Positions 12,700 through 25,437 of a DNA stretch of 64,000 nt are shown here, one piece after another. Origin of the DNA: Pseudoscleropodium purum (taxonomy: Eukaryota > Streptophyta > Bryopsida > Hypnales > Brachytheciaceae); NCBI GenBank assembly GCA_963969395.1, contig OZ017796.1, positions 6,140,501 through 6,204,500 of the forward strand. The letters run 5' to 3'. Numbering within the stretch: position 1 is the stretch's first letter; every line of letters starts with the position of its first letter. A program made the position numbers and the translations under genes. Under the pieces are notes generated by a model. It was not told where the DNA came from. It saw nothing but the letters and a program-made list of their open reading frames with translations, and searched no databases.

Positions 12700-12847
12700 A
12701 ATGGCAATGCGAAGTCCGCCCCGTTCGCCCCGCCTGTCCGCCGTGCCCTGTGTGTCCGCCTTCCGACGACGGGAGGGACGCTGCGTTTGCTAGCGTCCGT
12801 GCGTCCGAACGTTATTTTGGGGCGGACGTTGAGATTCGTCAACGCTG
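12700..12847. repeat. Right subterminal GTCCG-rich region of element I
   Basis: CCGCCCCGTTCGCCCC-type and GCGTCCGTGCGTCCG words, aligning with the first 150 bp of the family A MITE at 13497 in reverse orientation. The 12412-12699 stretch before it is AT-rich 3' flank. Confidence 0.65.
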
Positions 12848-12855
12848 GGACGATC
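12848..12855 (+). repeat. Right target-site duplication of element I
   Basis: GGACGATC pairs with GCACGATC at 2408-2415. Confidence 0.7.
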
Positions 12856-13488
12856 TGTGAGATCTCAATGTAACAAACAAAATAGAACAAAACAAATAAA
12901 TAAACAATTTAACTTAAGGTACTGAAAAGTTGTGATACAATCATCAAGACTATATATGATACATTTTTGTAAATTAGGGATCATGAATACATGATTACAT
13001 TTGTGTAAATTTTACTATTCAGGTAGTATATACATATGACTTATTATAGATGCAAAACTAAGTATTGCATTATAGAATGACTTTACTAGAGAAAAATATA
13101 TAATAATTAAAAAAAACATTTAATCTAAACTTATATGGTTAGGTTTTTGGAGCTAGAAAATATGTTACCAATGAACAAATGTTTTGATTAAAAATTAAAA
13201 TGGATGATTTTCATCCAATATTTGTATTCAATTTTGTTTGATGTATATTCATATTATTAATTAAATTCAAGTAAAGTTAACTATTTTGAATTTTAACATA
13301 TAAAGATTCAATATTAAAAATATTACCAATTGTTATTGTGAATTTTAGGACTTTGTGTCTTTTTGTTTATAAAATCTAGTGTGACATTGGAATGATTAAG
13401 TTTGCTTTAGAATAAAATTGAAACATTGAAGCTTTGTAAGTCTATTTCTAAACTGTTTAAGGGATTAAAAAAAATCCTATCAATGATA
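12856..13488. other. AT-rich intergenic DNA
   Basis: Nothing recognisable on either strand. Confidence 0.5.
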
Positions 13489-13496
13489 ATTTTATT

Positions 13497-13799
13497 CAGG
13501 GTTGATGAATGTCAACGTCCGCCCCAAAATAGCGTCCGTTTTCCGGACGTCCGGATGCATGGACGCTAGCGGACGCAGCGTCCCAACCGCCGTCGGAAAG
13601 CGGACGGGCGGGGTGGACGGACGGGGCGGACGGCCCGAGGCGGACGCCCAGATCATGCGGACCAGATCAGTCCGCTCATCGATCGGATGGCTGTAATCGG
13701 GCAGATGGACGGACGGGGCGGACGCTACGTTCGCCGAGATGCGAATGTCAGTGGACGCTGTGGATACAGCGTTCGCGTCCGGACGTCGTGTCAACCCTG
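13497..13799 (+). mobile_element. hAT MITE, family A, copy 1 (303 bp)
   Basis: Starts CAGGGTTGATG and ends GTGTCAACCCTG. A perfect 8-bp duplication ATTTTATT lies at 13489-13496 and 13800-13807. The interior is rich in GGACG/CGTCC words. Both ends align with the ends of element I, so it looks like a short deletion derivative of that lineage. Confidence 0.9.
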
Positions 13800-13807
13800 A
13801 TTTTATT

Positions 13808-14440
13808 AGTTTCAAGTTGAACCACATTTCAAAATATATAATGCTAGAAGTATTTTTGTTTATAATATGATATTCTACACTATAAATAATATGTTAAATA
13901 TTCAAATATTCTAAGCTTATTTTTTATCAAATAAGAAATTTATTCAATTTTTATTCAGAACTTGCTGTAAATAATTTCAAATTGTCAAAAAAATATGCAA
14001 AAATTTTAAGGCTAGTTGAATACACATGTTTTATCATTGGAATTAATGAAAAAAATTCATTCAAATATATAGTTGTACAAAGAGTTGTTCAAAATGAATG
14101 ATTTTGAGGTTCAACTAGAATATGATTATATTTAGGAGCCATCTATGAATTGAATTAATGATTAAGGTTCAAATATTATAAACTTTTTCTCCCAAGTTTT
14201 GTCACTCATACTTCAATCTTTTGTAGTATAACCAATATGACCTTAGACAACTAATGTGGAATGTTTGTAACTACATTATACACGGAGCAACATAGTTGTA
14301 ATGAAATAGAGACTTTAATAAATGGTTTGAGCACTTAGTGAAGTTTTTTTTTTTTTTTAAATCTTCAAAAATGCACCTACTATAAATGACACAAATTTCC
14401 TCAAATGTCAAGGTTGTTACATTGATAATATTCCAATACT
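13808..14440. other. AT-rich intergenic DNA
   Basis: No gene or clear repeat seen. Confidence 0.45.
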
Positions 14441-17400
14441 TTGGCACCTTTACAACTTGCGTTCTCAAATATAAATCCACACTTTTCGTAGATTTTAGTC
14501 CTTTATGTACACTCACGTTGCAATTTTTGACGTCATAATCATGCCAATTTAACAAAATTGACTATTTAAGTTTTGACTTAGCAAATTCACAGAAGCTATC
14601 AAAATTCTCCCCCCAAAATATATTTTTTTGTCTGGAAATTTCCAGTTCATCTTCGGGACTTCAAGGCTGGGGACAGATTGAATTTGCAACTACTGTGCAC
14701 ACTGCTTCCTTCCCCAGCACCTGCTTGCACGTCCTTCGCTGCTCCCTGACGTCCGTCCTCTGGCACCCTCGAAGTCAAACCCAGGCCGACATATCAAAGC
14801 AACATCACTTCGAATTTCAACCTCTTAAATTTCAAAATTTTAAAATTCCTGTAAAAATCAGGAAAGCTAAGAAGGCGAGGCACAGAAAGATCGAATTTGT
14901 GACAGCTTCACAAATTTCAAAATGATCACGTACTTGAAATTATTTCAAAGCCAATTCAGTGATCATGCACACTGATCTGCACCACCAAATCCACGGTTCC
15001 AAACACCAGGTGGTGAAGGTACGTTGTTTGGATTTCAATTCAAGCCTAGCGCCGTTGAACTGACGTCTTGTAAAATAGCACCCGACTGTAGAGATGTACA
15101 TGAGGCTTTCTGAGTTACGCATTGCTTTACAGCTTAAGGATGTGTGACTTTTGCAACTTGGCGCGTCTGCAACATGCATGACATCAGAAATTAATTACCT
15201 GTCCATGGCATAACATTCCCAAAACATAAATGTATACCACCTGGATTTCATGCAACTCCAGCTATCAGCAGGATTATCACTGGTATGTATATATGTCGGT
15301 AAAAGTGCTGATAACCACCACCAAGAAAAGTCATTGGACAGAGCACGTGGAAATAAGAACTCACCGACTTTGAGTAAATTCCAAGACGTTCCGCCGGAAC
15401 TAATTCTCCATGTCTGATGGGTTGACCTGGTATTACAATTCCCCCTAGTATCGACTGGTGGTCACTAGCTTGCTTTCAGTTATAGCCCACAATGAGAACA
15501 GACAACGTGGCAAACTAACATGTCAGTTCCTCCCCGGGCAACATTTTACCGTATGTGATCATGTCCAATTCACGTGCCCTTGCGAGACATCCAAAATTCC
15601 AAATCTAGTCAATTCAATGACGGTGGTAGGAAGGTAGTTAGTCAATTTCATGCAAGATCACAACTACCTTGATTCTCCAGACATGGCAGCCACCGCGACG
15701 GCAAAGTTAACAGGTCACTTCGTACATACAGCTCCAACAAATCGATAGGATTTCGATCAGCAAGAAATTCCCAAAGCCATTCGTTTGGCGCTAATTAATT
15801 ACTTAATGCCCGGATCGTGTCTTGGTACAGTTTCAGTGAACTTTTGACTGCCAAGACACAGCTTACCAACAGATCTGGTACACGCAATTACTGAAAATTG
15901 TGCAATTTATATTCTTAATTTTGCATTTTTTTTGACGCAGACGAAGAACATTCCAATGTGTGGGCATGTTGGCGACGGTTCACCGTTCCAATTGCAAATA
16001 CGAGTTGATTATGTGTCTGCATGTTGGAAGATTGAAAGTCGGCAGTGGGCTAAATTTATTAGTATGGTTGGAAACCGTACCCTGAACTTCCAATCCTATC
16101 TAATTAATTTAAGCATCCAATTAGTAAGCTTAGGAAGTTTAGATTTACGAAGTCTGAAGTCGCTGGACATCAACTGGCCGGTAGGAAACCACTTAGCAGC
16201 TCGTAGCTAGTTTGGGGACGCAACTGTAAGTCAAGACCCAGAAGATTTATCAGCATTGAAACACTGTTACCACCACGTACGTACCTTAACATGAATCAAG
16301 TCGCCTTTGATTTTAGAGTCTGTCTCGGAGTGCGTACTGCATACTGCATACTAGCTATAAATAAATGACTCAATGCAAACAGCAATTCCACACTCAGGCA
16401 TTGATTCATCGATCATCTTTCATACAGCGAGCTTTCATTACAAGTGCCGTGACTTGCTTTCGATCAATCACTTCATTGGCAAGTGAATAGTAGAGCACTG
16501 AGACCGGAAACTCACGTAATCTCAGTTCGCGAGCTGTGAAGATCAGAGTGAAGACTGTTCATCAATTTGGCTCAATTTGCGAAGAAGTCCTATTCTTTCA
16601 ATTGTGTTTAGTTTCTACGTACACTCAATCAGCACTGTGTCAATCTTGTCGGATTTTGGGTCTTCGGGGAGCGATTTGCAGAGGTCATGGCCCCAGCGGT
16701 GCAGGAGCTGATCCCAAATGGCTCTGAAGGAGACAAAGATAAAACTCCAGATCACCCGTGCAAGCCAAAAGGCTGTCCAATTTGTGGAAATTGATCCGCA
16801 GTTGTACCGGGCCTGGTATTAACCTGATGGATCCGATGTTGTGCACACCCTGGCCGCCATGATTCCAGGTTGCCCGGGCTCCTATTCAATATGTGGCACT
16901 TGTACAGTTCTCACGTCGCATTGACAAAGAGATTGGCAGCTAGTAGAAGGTACAGACTCAATTAGTTAGCCCAAGCTTCTCTCGATCCATTAGCTAGATT
17001 CACTGTGGATGTTTTTGTTGAGATTAGCATTGAAGCACGTAGTACGGGTCCTCATGATAATTGAGCCTGGTATTATGATCTATTTCAATTTGGGTGATAG
17101 ATTGATATGAAAATAATTAAGGTGCTTACGACAATGCAAACTGGTTGATAGCATTGGAGCACACCATCTGTTTTGATTCTACTTTGGAAGATCAATAAAT
17201 CAAATACTTTTTATCATTCTGAACGTTTGCGAACTAGTTCATTTAGTTTATTTAGATTGAACAGGATTTATGGTTTGGTCACGTCAGGAGTCCTAATGAA
17301 TGTACTTTATCACATGATTGTAAGCATGCCGGCCTGGGCTTCTCATGTTCACGAATGACAACATATCTAAGTCAAGGGAGTCGTGAATCATTACCCTTCT

Positions 17401-17980
17401 GTCTCCCATTCCGTCCCAGGTTTGGGACCTCATTTAAACTTGAACTTTTTATTCTCCTATTGCACTCGGTTTCGATTGTCAAAACAGAAGAAGTCGTGGA
17501 TCAATATTATTAATGAATTGGTTCGTAAATGAAGTCCAAACAACAAAAAAAATTGAGGAAATTAAGTGGTGGTAATTGTTTAGACCGACTTTGATCTACA
17601 TATTTGAGTTGTTCACGTTCTAATTATAATTCCAAATCAACTTGTTGATCTTGGTATATATATGTTAAAGATTTTAGAGCTCTGGGAATTTAAACGTCTC
17701 AATTTTGGCGCTAAGAAGCTTGTCATTTTACCAAATATGATCTTGTTTGGATGCTTGGATGGGCCCATTTCAGTCCGTTGATATGAAAATTTCTCGATTT
17801 CTTTAAATTTTAATTGAAGTGTGTAAGCGGTCCGATTCAATTTTGCTTAACACTAGTAAGATTCAGGACTTAGCAATCCATTCATTGAGAGGATACTTTT
17901 GGAAAACGCTTCATTTTTCAGGTGCCAATTTTGTGGTCTAGCCCTTGCTGTGGCTCCTGGGCAACACTGGATTTCAACTT
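14440..17980 (+). repeat. Large dispersed repeat R, copy 1
   Basis: Matches the copy at about 18.95-22.1 kb in direct orientation, that at about 22.5-27.6 kb in inverted orientation, and that at about 49.3-54.6 kb in direct orientation. Landmarks in order: CTGATCTGCACCACCAA (14968), the CACCGACTTTGAGTAAATTCC block (15361), GACGCAGACGAAGAACATTCC (15938), the small ORF at 16687, and GTGCCAATTTTGTGG (17922). No transposase, polymerase or clear terminal repeats were found, so its class is unknown. Frames at 15932-16210 are repeat-internal and broken in other copies. Confidence 0.7.
16687..16794 (+). CDS. Conserved small ORF in repeat R (35 aa), copy 1
   Basis: ATG to TGA with the pattern MAPxVxxLIP...NGSEGD...TPDHxCxxKGCPICG. 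It is preserved in three repeat copies (here, 24174-24287 minus, 52687-52800 plus) with 35 or 37 residues. The ending KGCPICG plus an upstream Cys could bind a metal. No family is recognised. It could equally be the first exon of a longer captured gene: CAGGTACGT-like donor text follows the stop in copies 2 and 4. Confidence 0.3.
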   Translation: MAPAVQELIPNGSEGDKDKTPDHPCKPKGCPICGN

Positions 17981-18104
17981 AATTTGATTTCCGACTTGAT
18001 CACAAACCAGTTGGTGATTTATCATAAACAGCATTTGAGACTTCAAGTACAATGAGACTTTTAAGTTTTAAGCCATTTTTAGAAGCTATCTGCCTTGTGA
18101 CATT

Positions 18105-18179
18105 GTCCCTCTGTCTCAAAATAAACCCGTGGTACTCCCACTAGAAACTACTGATTTATTTATTTCGAGACAGAGGGAG
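18105..18179. mobile_element. Stowaway-like (Tc1/mariner) MITE, 75 bp
   Basis: The left end is (g)TCCCTCTGTCTCAAAATAA. The right end, read inward, is CTCCCTCTGTCTCGAAATAA. Right flank TA; left flank TT (18103-18104), one base changed. TA insertion and the CTCCCTCYGT terminus are Stowaway hallmarks, best known from grasses. Confidence 0.85.
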
Positions 18180-18949
18180 TATGTTCCATGTGTGAAGGTA
18201 GGAAAAAATTAACCTGATCATACCAATACTGAGTGGGGTGTCTCATGTGATATGTGTATGACATTATTTTCCAATCCAAAATTGGGATTAATGCTTAGAT
18301 CCATAATAAATTTAAAATGTGGTCTAAACAATAATCACCATTTGCCTTGTTTGTTTTGTTTTTCTAAACATATTGTTGTTTACAAATTTAACAACTATAT
18401 ATTGTGACTCTTATCATATACTGTAAATCATTGATTCTCTTAATCACATTGGTAAAAGTAGTCTACTATCTTATTGCACTTGACTAATTTTCTGTCAATT
18501 ATGCTAATTGGCTCTTGCATCATTTTCCTTGTCACCATCTTGTGGCTCGATCATCCTAGCTAGATTTTCACAATCTTTCTAGAAAAGAATATTTGAATAA
18601 TGCTCCAATCCAATTTTAATGAAGTTCACAAATGGATACCGATGTTGATCACATTCCGTGTATGTTTTGTAACATTCTGCATAATCTTGTTCATTATTGC
18701 ATCAAGCATAATGATGCACTTGCTTAGGGGACTGAAAAAGAGCTTCTGTTGAGGGCCTTGAGACTTTGAAAATGGTGGACATGATGCTGGCCGTGAAGAA
18801 CAAAGTTGTAGCTAACTTGGGAATTGTTGGAATGTTAGAGTACAAGGTTGCCAATGTGCAATTGGCTGTTGGAATTGTTGAAAATTCCTGGAAATTAGAA
18901 AGTTAAGGAATCGAGGCACAGAAAGATCGAAATTACGTGAGCGCAGCCC

Positions 18950-21900
18950 GTCTCAAAGGAAATTTTCTTTAAACAGACGTACATTTCTCCACAGAAATTG
19001 CAAATTTATGCGCAATTTACTGGGATAACTTTAAAATCTTTACCTGTCTTGCTTAGCAAAAGATTAAATGATGGTGCAATTGATTCTTGGAAATTTGAAA
19101 ATTTCCAATTTGATTGAAATTGAGTATCTCTTCCGTTCATCACCGAGTAACAATCCCCAGGTCTATGGTAGACATGGCTGCCCGACTTCCCGAATTTGTG
19201 ATAGCGTCACAAATTTCAAAATGATCACGTACTTGAAATTATTTCAAAGCCAATTGAGTGAACATGCTAAGAGTTATTGCAACTTCCATGATCATGTAGA
19301 CTGATCTGCACCACCAAATCCATGGTTCCAAACACCAGGTGGTGTACGTACGTTGTTTGGATTTCAATTCAAGTCCAGCGCTAACAACCAATCTTCGCCG
19401 ACCGAGAGACTTTTGCAGCACATTTGGAATGGCATGATCGATTGCGGGAGAGTGGAATGGGAGTATGTACGCAAACCAGAGAAGCGTTCGCCTCCAACCC
19501 AACGCAAGCTCATAGCCACCTTCGTCAAACGCAAGTACAGAAAGGATGTCTTCGCTACTATGGATGCTGAACAGCTCAGATAGGTTGCCTTTGGCCCCCG
19601 CGCTGGATTTGCCTTTCAACCTCCGTGAGCCTCTTCGCTGGCGGTTTGTTGCGGCGTACTCTTCCTTTAGCCGGCCGAGTGTTGCTTCGTGGCCTCTCAG
19701 CGCTGTGCCCCGGAGGTCCCTCCCCGTCTTGCTTGTTAGGCTGGCCTTGTACGTACTCTTGTCTGTTCCCTGTCCTTGTTTGCTGTCTGTCTTGCTTTGT
19801 CTCTCACCAGGCCACCTGTGGCTGGTGCTCTGTATTTTATCTTATGCAATAAAATCCCGTTTCATTTGTGTCAAAATAAATTCAAGTCTAGCGCCGTTGA
19901 ACTGACGTCTTGTAAACTAGCACCCAATTGTAGAGATGTAGGTGAGACTTTCTGAGTTATGCATTGCTTTACAGCTTAAGGCGCGTCTGCAACATGCATG
20001 ACGTCAGAAATTAACTGTCCATTGCATAACATTACAAAATCATAAATGTATGCCAACTGCATTTCATGCAACTCCAGTTATCAGCATAATTATCACTGAT
20101 ACGTGTATATGTCGGTATAAGTGTCGATAACCACCACCAGGAAAAGTCATTGTACAGACAACGTGGAAATAAGAACTCACCGACTTTGAGTAAATTCCAA
20201 GACGTTCCCCCGGAACTAATTCTCCATCATTGTCTGATCGATGGGTTGCCCTGGTGTAACAATTCTCCCTAGACTTACCGACTAGTGGCATGACCCGACT
20301 AGTGGTCACTACTTTGCTTTCAGTTGCAGCCCACCATTTGGACAGACGACGTGGCACACTGACATTTGAGTTCCTCCCCGACATTTTATACGATCGAGTG
20401 ATCGTGTCCAATTCACGTGCACTTGCTAGACATCCAAAATTCCAAATCTAGTCAGTCCGAAGACGGTGGAAGGAAGGTAGCTAGTTAGTCAATTTCAAGA
20501 TCAGAACTACCTTGACTCCACTCTAGAAGCATGTGTCCTCTAGACATGGCAGCCACCGCGCAGGAAAAATTAAACGGCCACTTCATAGTTACATACAGCT
20601 CCAACAAATCAACAGGATTTGAATCGGCAAGAAATTCCAAAAGCCATCGGAATTAGTTACTTAATGCCTGGATTGTGTCTTGTTGATGGTTCCATTGAAC
20701 TTTTGACTGCCAAGACGTCACAGCTTCCCAACAGATCTGGTACACGCAATTACTGAAAATCGTGCACTTTTTGACGCAAACGAAGAACATTCCAATGTGT
20801 GGGCATGTTGGCGACGGTTCACCGTTCCAATTGCAAATACGAGTTGATTATGTGTCTGCATGTTGGAAGATTGAAAGTCGGCAGTGGGCCAAATTGATCA
20901 GTATGGTTAGAAACCGTACCCTGAACTTCCAATCCTATCTAATTAATTTAAACATCCGATTAGTAAGCTTAGGAAGTTTAGATTTACGAAGTCTGGAGTC
21001 GCGCTGGACGTCAACTGGACGGTGAGAAACCACTTAGCAGTAGCTAGTTAATTTGGGGACACGTACAATCGTAAGTCAAGACCCAGAAGATTCATCAGTA
21101 CTGAAACAAGGTTACCACCACGTACCTTAACATGAATCAAGCCGCCTTCGATTATAGAATCTGTCTCGCAGCGCGTACTGCATACTCTGCATACTGTATA
21201 TAATGACTCAACGCAAACACAAGCTCCACACTCAGGCATTGATTCATCATCTTTCATACAGCGAGCTAGCTCTCATTGCAAGAGCCGTGCCTCGCTTTCA
21301 ATCTCTTCACTGGCAAGTGAATATATACTAGTTAGAGTATAATTGAGACCAGAAACTTACGTAATCTGAGCAATCTGAGTCTGTGAGCTGTGAAGATTAT
21401 TCAACAATTTGGCTCAATTTGTGTTTCAATTTGTGAAGACCATTCTTTCAATTGTGTTTAGTTTCTACGTACACTCGATCAGTATTGTGTCAGTCTTGTC
21501 GGAGTTGGGGAAGAGATTTGTAGAGGTCATGGCACCAGCAGTGTATACTCTCGATCAGATTCACTGTCTCGATTATTCTCGATTATTCTTAATTATTCCA
21601 TGATACTCTCGATCAGATTCACTGTGGATGTTTTTGTTGATCGAGATTAGCATTGGATTACGGAGAACGGGTCTTCAAGATCATGAAGCCTAGAATTCAT
21701 GATCTATTTTGATTCCGGTCCCGGATTGGTATTAGAACAAGCAGCTTCCGACAAATGCGAACTGGTTTGATTGCGTCGGAGCTCACCATTTGTTTCGATC
21801 TTGCTCTGGAGGATCAATAAATCAAGTACTTAATTATTTTCTTCCTGTCTGTCTACGAATTGGGTCCATTTAGAACAGGATATCTAATGAGGACTGGATC

Positions 21901-22100
21901 GAGTGCTATTGAATTTATTGAATGACATGTATGCCTGTGCTCCTGAAGTGAATGCCAACAAATCTTAAGGAGTCGTGAATCGATATTAATGTTGAGTTGG
22001 TTTGTGAATGAAATCGAAACAACAAACAAAAGGTGGGATTTAAGTGGTGGTACTTATTTAGACCGACTTTTTTCTTCTAAATGTTGTGCAAATATCCTAG
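18950..22100 (+). repeat. Large dispersed repeat R, copy 2
   Basis: Nearly identical to copy 1 over long stretches (for example 20783-20960 against 15945-16120), so this is a recent duplicate in the same orientation. It is interrupted by a 498-bp retro-insert (19382-19879). The small ORF is lost: the ATG near 21529 is followed by unrelated sequence, so a deletion removed it. Confidence 0.7.
19382..19879 (+). mobile_element. Retrotransposed insert (LINE 3' end or processed transcript), 498 bp
   Basis: Flanked by a 15-bp duplication, ATTCAAGTCCAGCGC (19367-19381) and ATTCAAGTCTAGCGC (19880-19894). Copy 1 of the repeat has the uninterrupted site near 15038. The insert starts inside a reading frame ending at 19583, is then GC-rich 3' UTR-like, has AATAAA at 19848-19853, and ends in an A-rich CAAAATAA. 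A 5'-truncated, 3'-complete structure with a long target duplication is what target-primed reverse transcription leaves. The peptide end (WNGMIDCGRVEWEYVRKP onward) is not assigned; a LINE ORF2 C-terminus is most likely. Confidence 0.8.
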
Positions 22101-24173
22101 CACAATTACCCTGTATATAATGGTTTTGAAATGGAGAAACTATACCTTACAATCAACTCTTCAAATATTATTGAAAGAAGAGCATACTTGTTGATACCGA
22201 TTGGTGATTTAAATTGGAAATCAACTACAAAATGGAGATGACAAACCTTCGGAGTAGGGCCAATTTTGAAATACCAGTCGTTGTTTAAGAAGTCACAAGA
22301 GCACTTTCTGAAACGGTCGACTTCTTTGCAAGATCCCCACACAACCCCAAAGTCAATCATCCATTCTTCAAAACAAACATCCAATCAATTCTAAAATAGA
22401 ATGTGGACATCATAAAAAAATGTAGATTATGCATCTGTCCTTTGCAAGAAAGACTTTGCAAACATGACACAAGTCACAATCTAAATTGTGAAGGACCAAA
22501 AATTCATGGTGTAAAAATAACCAATTTGATAGACATTTGAACAGGCTACATGATGCCCATATAGGAAAAATTTTGAAATTCAAGTTTGGGCAGCTCTCCT
22601 AGGACCTCAAAATGTCCTTTAAGGATGAAAGTGCCGTTGTATTTGAAGCCTCAAAATAGAATTTTTGATAAACTTCACTAACTGCTTTGTGATCAAGTGA
22701 AAATCAATTAAACATTCCAGTGTTGCCAAGTAGCTCTCAACAAGCCTACAAGCGGAGCCACAGCAAAGGCTGGTCCACAAAAATTGGCACTTGACAATGT
22801 GTCCTCTCAAAGATTGGATTGCTCAAGATTGCTAAGGAAGACCCAGATGATCGAGTGGCTTACTTTGATTGCGCAAAAGTACACCCTCAAAATCTAAAGA
22901 GATTGCTCAAGAAATTTTCATATCATCAGAGTGCGCATAATGGACAGGAGTGTCTAAGTATAATCACGCAGATTGAAAAAAAACAAAAACAGTTATGTTG
23001 CAATAAGCTTTCCAGACTGCTTAACCAGTTAACCCAGGAAATGTTTTATGACAACCCTGCCAACGTTCCAAGAAAACTGAAAATTGTTGAACTTGACAAC
23101 CAGTATCCTACGAAACACAAGTAATGTCTTGAGATTGCAGAAACCAAATGCTTCAACCATGAAAAGAGTCAGTTAGAAAAGGATAAATTACATGGAAAGG
23201 GCTCCATATATGATATATCATTACACCAGTCCTGGCAAATGCAAAGGTCATGTCTGCCTAATCTTATAATTGTTAGTTGAGGTGAATCATATACAGTATT
23301 GTGCCAAAAGTTTTGGACATCCAGGCGTGGTCACACTTCTTAAAAATGGATATTTTCATTGCACCAAATTTGAGGTGTTCAAATTCCCAGAGCTCTAAAA
23401 TATACAACATATTTACAAAGATTTGAAGTTCAACAAGTTGATTCGGAATTATAGAATTTGGACAACTCAAATACATAAGTATCATCAACTTAGATCATCA
23501 AGTTTTAGTTCTACAATTGGTCTAAACAATTACCACCACTTACCTCCCACAGTAAGTTGGGTTCTTGTTTGGATTGAATTCACAAACCAACTCGTAATTA
23601 TTAATACAGATTCACGACTCCTTAAAATTTGTTGTCATTCGAACATGAGAAACCCAAGCTAGGCCAACACGCATACATCTCTTAAAATACATTCATTAGC
23701 ACGAACTCTTGACCTAATCAGAAATCCTATTCTAAATGGACATACAAGTTCGCATGCAGACAAGAAGGTACTTGATTTATTGATCCTCCAGAGCAGAATC
23801 GAAACAAATGGTGTCCCTCAATGCAACCAAACCAGTTTGCATTTGTGGTGAGCAACTTATCCTAATATCGATCTATCACCCAAATGAAAATAGATCATAA
23901 TTCTAGGCTTCATAATCATGAAGACGCATACTACTCCAATTAATACTAATCTCAACAATAACATCCAGAATGAATCTGATTGAGAGAAGCTTGGGCTAAT
24001 TAATTAATTGAGTCTGTACCTTCCACTAGCTGCCAATCTCATCGTCAATGCGACGTGAGAACTGTACATGTGTCACATATTGAATAGGATTCCGGGTAGG
24101 CAGGACTTGGCACGGTCACAGTGTGCACAAAACGTACGTCGGCTCCAACAGGTTACCTGGCCACGTACCTGGA

Positions 24174-24287
24174 TCAAGTGCCACAAATGGGGCAGCCCTT
24201 AGTCTCGCATGCGTGATCTGGAGTTCTATTTCCGTCTCCTTCAGAGCCATTTGCAATTGGGATCGGCTTCTCCACCAATAGCGCCAT
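24174..24287 (-). CDS. Conserved small ORF in repeat R (37 aa), copy 3
   Basis: ATG at 24287, TGA at 24174-24176. Nearly identical to the ORF at 52687, with three substitutions near the N-terminus. Ends KGCPICGT. Family unknown. Confidence 0.3.
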   Translation of the reverse strand: MALLVEKPIPIANGSEGDGNRTPDHACETKGCPICGT

Positions 24288-25256
24288 GATCAACCGCTGC
24301 AAATCTCTTCCCGAACTCAACCAAAATTGACACACTCAGTACTGAACAGCAACTAGCCAAGTTTGTGAATTATAGCGTTCTCAGATCACAGACTGAGAAA
24401 TCTTATGTGAATTTCTGGTCTCAGATTACCAGTCACTTGCCAATAAACACTAGTGCGAAACCTCTGTCGAAGTGATAGAGAGCACGGCACGCACTTGCAA
24501 TAAAAGCTTGCTCTCGATTGGAAATCTGATGAATCAATGGGTGAGTGGAGTTCAGTTGGAGATGAGTCATTATATAAAGTATGCAGAACGCGCTGCCAGA
24601 CAAACTCTTCAATCAAAGACGGATGGATTCATGTTACGAAACGTGCTGGTAGCAGTGTTTGAAGCTGATGAATTTCCTGGGTTTTGACTTGCATCTGTGT
24701 CCCCAAACTAGCTACCGCTACGTATTCTCTCACCGGCCAGTGATGTTAAGCGACTGCAGACTAAAATTTTCCATTAATTGGAAGTTCAGATACAACTAAA
24801 TTCATTTGGCGGACATGCAGTCTTGGTATAATTAATGATCAATTCGGCGCAGTCTTTGAATTGGTCAACATGCAGAATTGCAGACACATTATCAACTCGT
24901 GTCTGTAATTTGAACCGTCATCCGTCGACAACTTGCACACTTCTCGCGACCCTTGCAGATTCGTGACTCTGCTGGTCATTTGCAACGTTTGAATGTTCTT
25001 CCCATTTGCGTCAGAAAAAACTTAAGTAAAATCAAGAGAAAAAAAGGACTCGAAATTCAGTAATTGCGCGTTCTAAATCTGTTGGGAAACTGTGTCTTGA
25101 CAGTCAAAAGTTCTCTTGAACGTAATAAGACGAAACATGTTTTAGAAATTTAGAAATTAATTAATTAGTGGCAGTGCGCAACGAAATGGCTTTTGGAATT
25201 AATTGCTGATCCAAATCCTGTCAAAGAGTGTCTCGATTTGTCGGACCAGTATCTAT

Positions 25257-25437
25257 AACGTCAATTTCGTTAAATTGGCAATGCTTCACAACGCAAAAAT
25301 TGTGACAATACCTCCACAAACAAAGGGCTAATGTCAGGCCACAATTAAACTAGATTTTTGGGTGCGGCCTTGACCGCATCAATTAATAAAATATCGCCAA
25401 TTTAACGAAATATACGTTAATATGACGTTAATTTGAA
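25257..25437. mobile_element. TIR MITE in repeat R, copy a
   Basis: Ends TAACGTCAATTTCGTTAAAT and, inward from the right, TAACGTATATTTCGTTAAAT. Absent at the matching site of copies 1 and 2 (near 15727 and 20592), present in copy 4 near 51584. Superfamily not assigned. Confidence 0.6.

Larger units (their letters stand above)
2416..12847. mobile_element. Giant hAT-type element I (10.4 kb), cargo-carrying, decayed
   Basis: The left end is CAGGGTTGAC (2416-2425). The right end, read inward, is CAGCGTTGAC (12847-12838), a 9/10 inverted repeat. The flanking 8-mers are GCACGATC (2408-2415) and GGACGATC (12848-12855), matching 7/8, and 8 bp is the hAT duplication length. Both subterminal regions (2416-2590, 12700-12847) align with the two ends of the 303-bp MITE at 13497-13799, so the ends are those of one element. 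Inside lie a kinase pseudogene, a G/S/Y-rich gene, and a RING-protein pseudogene. Genes and arrays are related to those of element II. No transposase frame is visible, so the copy is non-autonomous. One TIR mismatch and one duplication mismatch indicate age. Confidence 0.78.

Noticed and set aside
15932..16210. Possible 92-residue protein repeated at 20762-21025
   Set aside because: Present only because copies 1 and 2 of repeat R are recent duplicates; the frame is broken in copy 4 (about 51960-52200) and has no known domain.
22819..23124. 101-residue plus-strand frame in repeat R copy 3
   Set aside because: The matching part of copy 4 (54180-54370) is frameshifted and has stops; no domain recognised.
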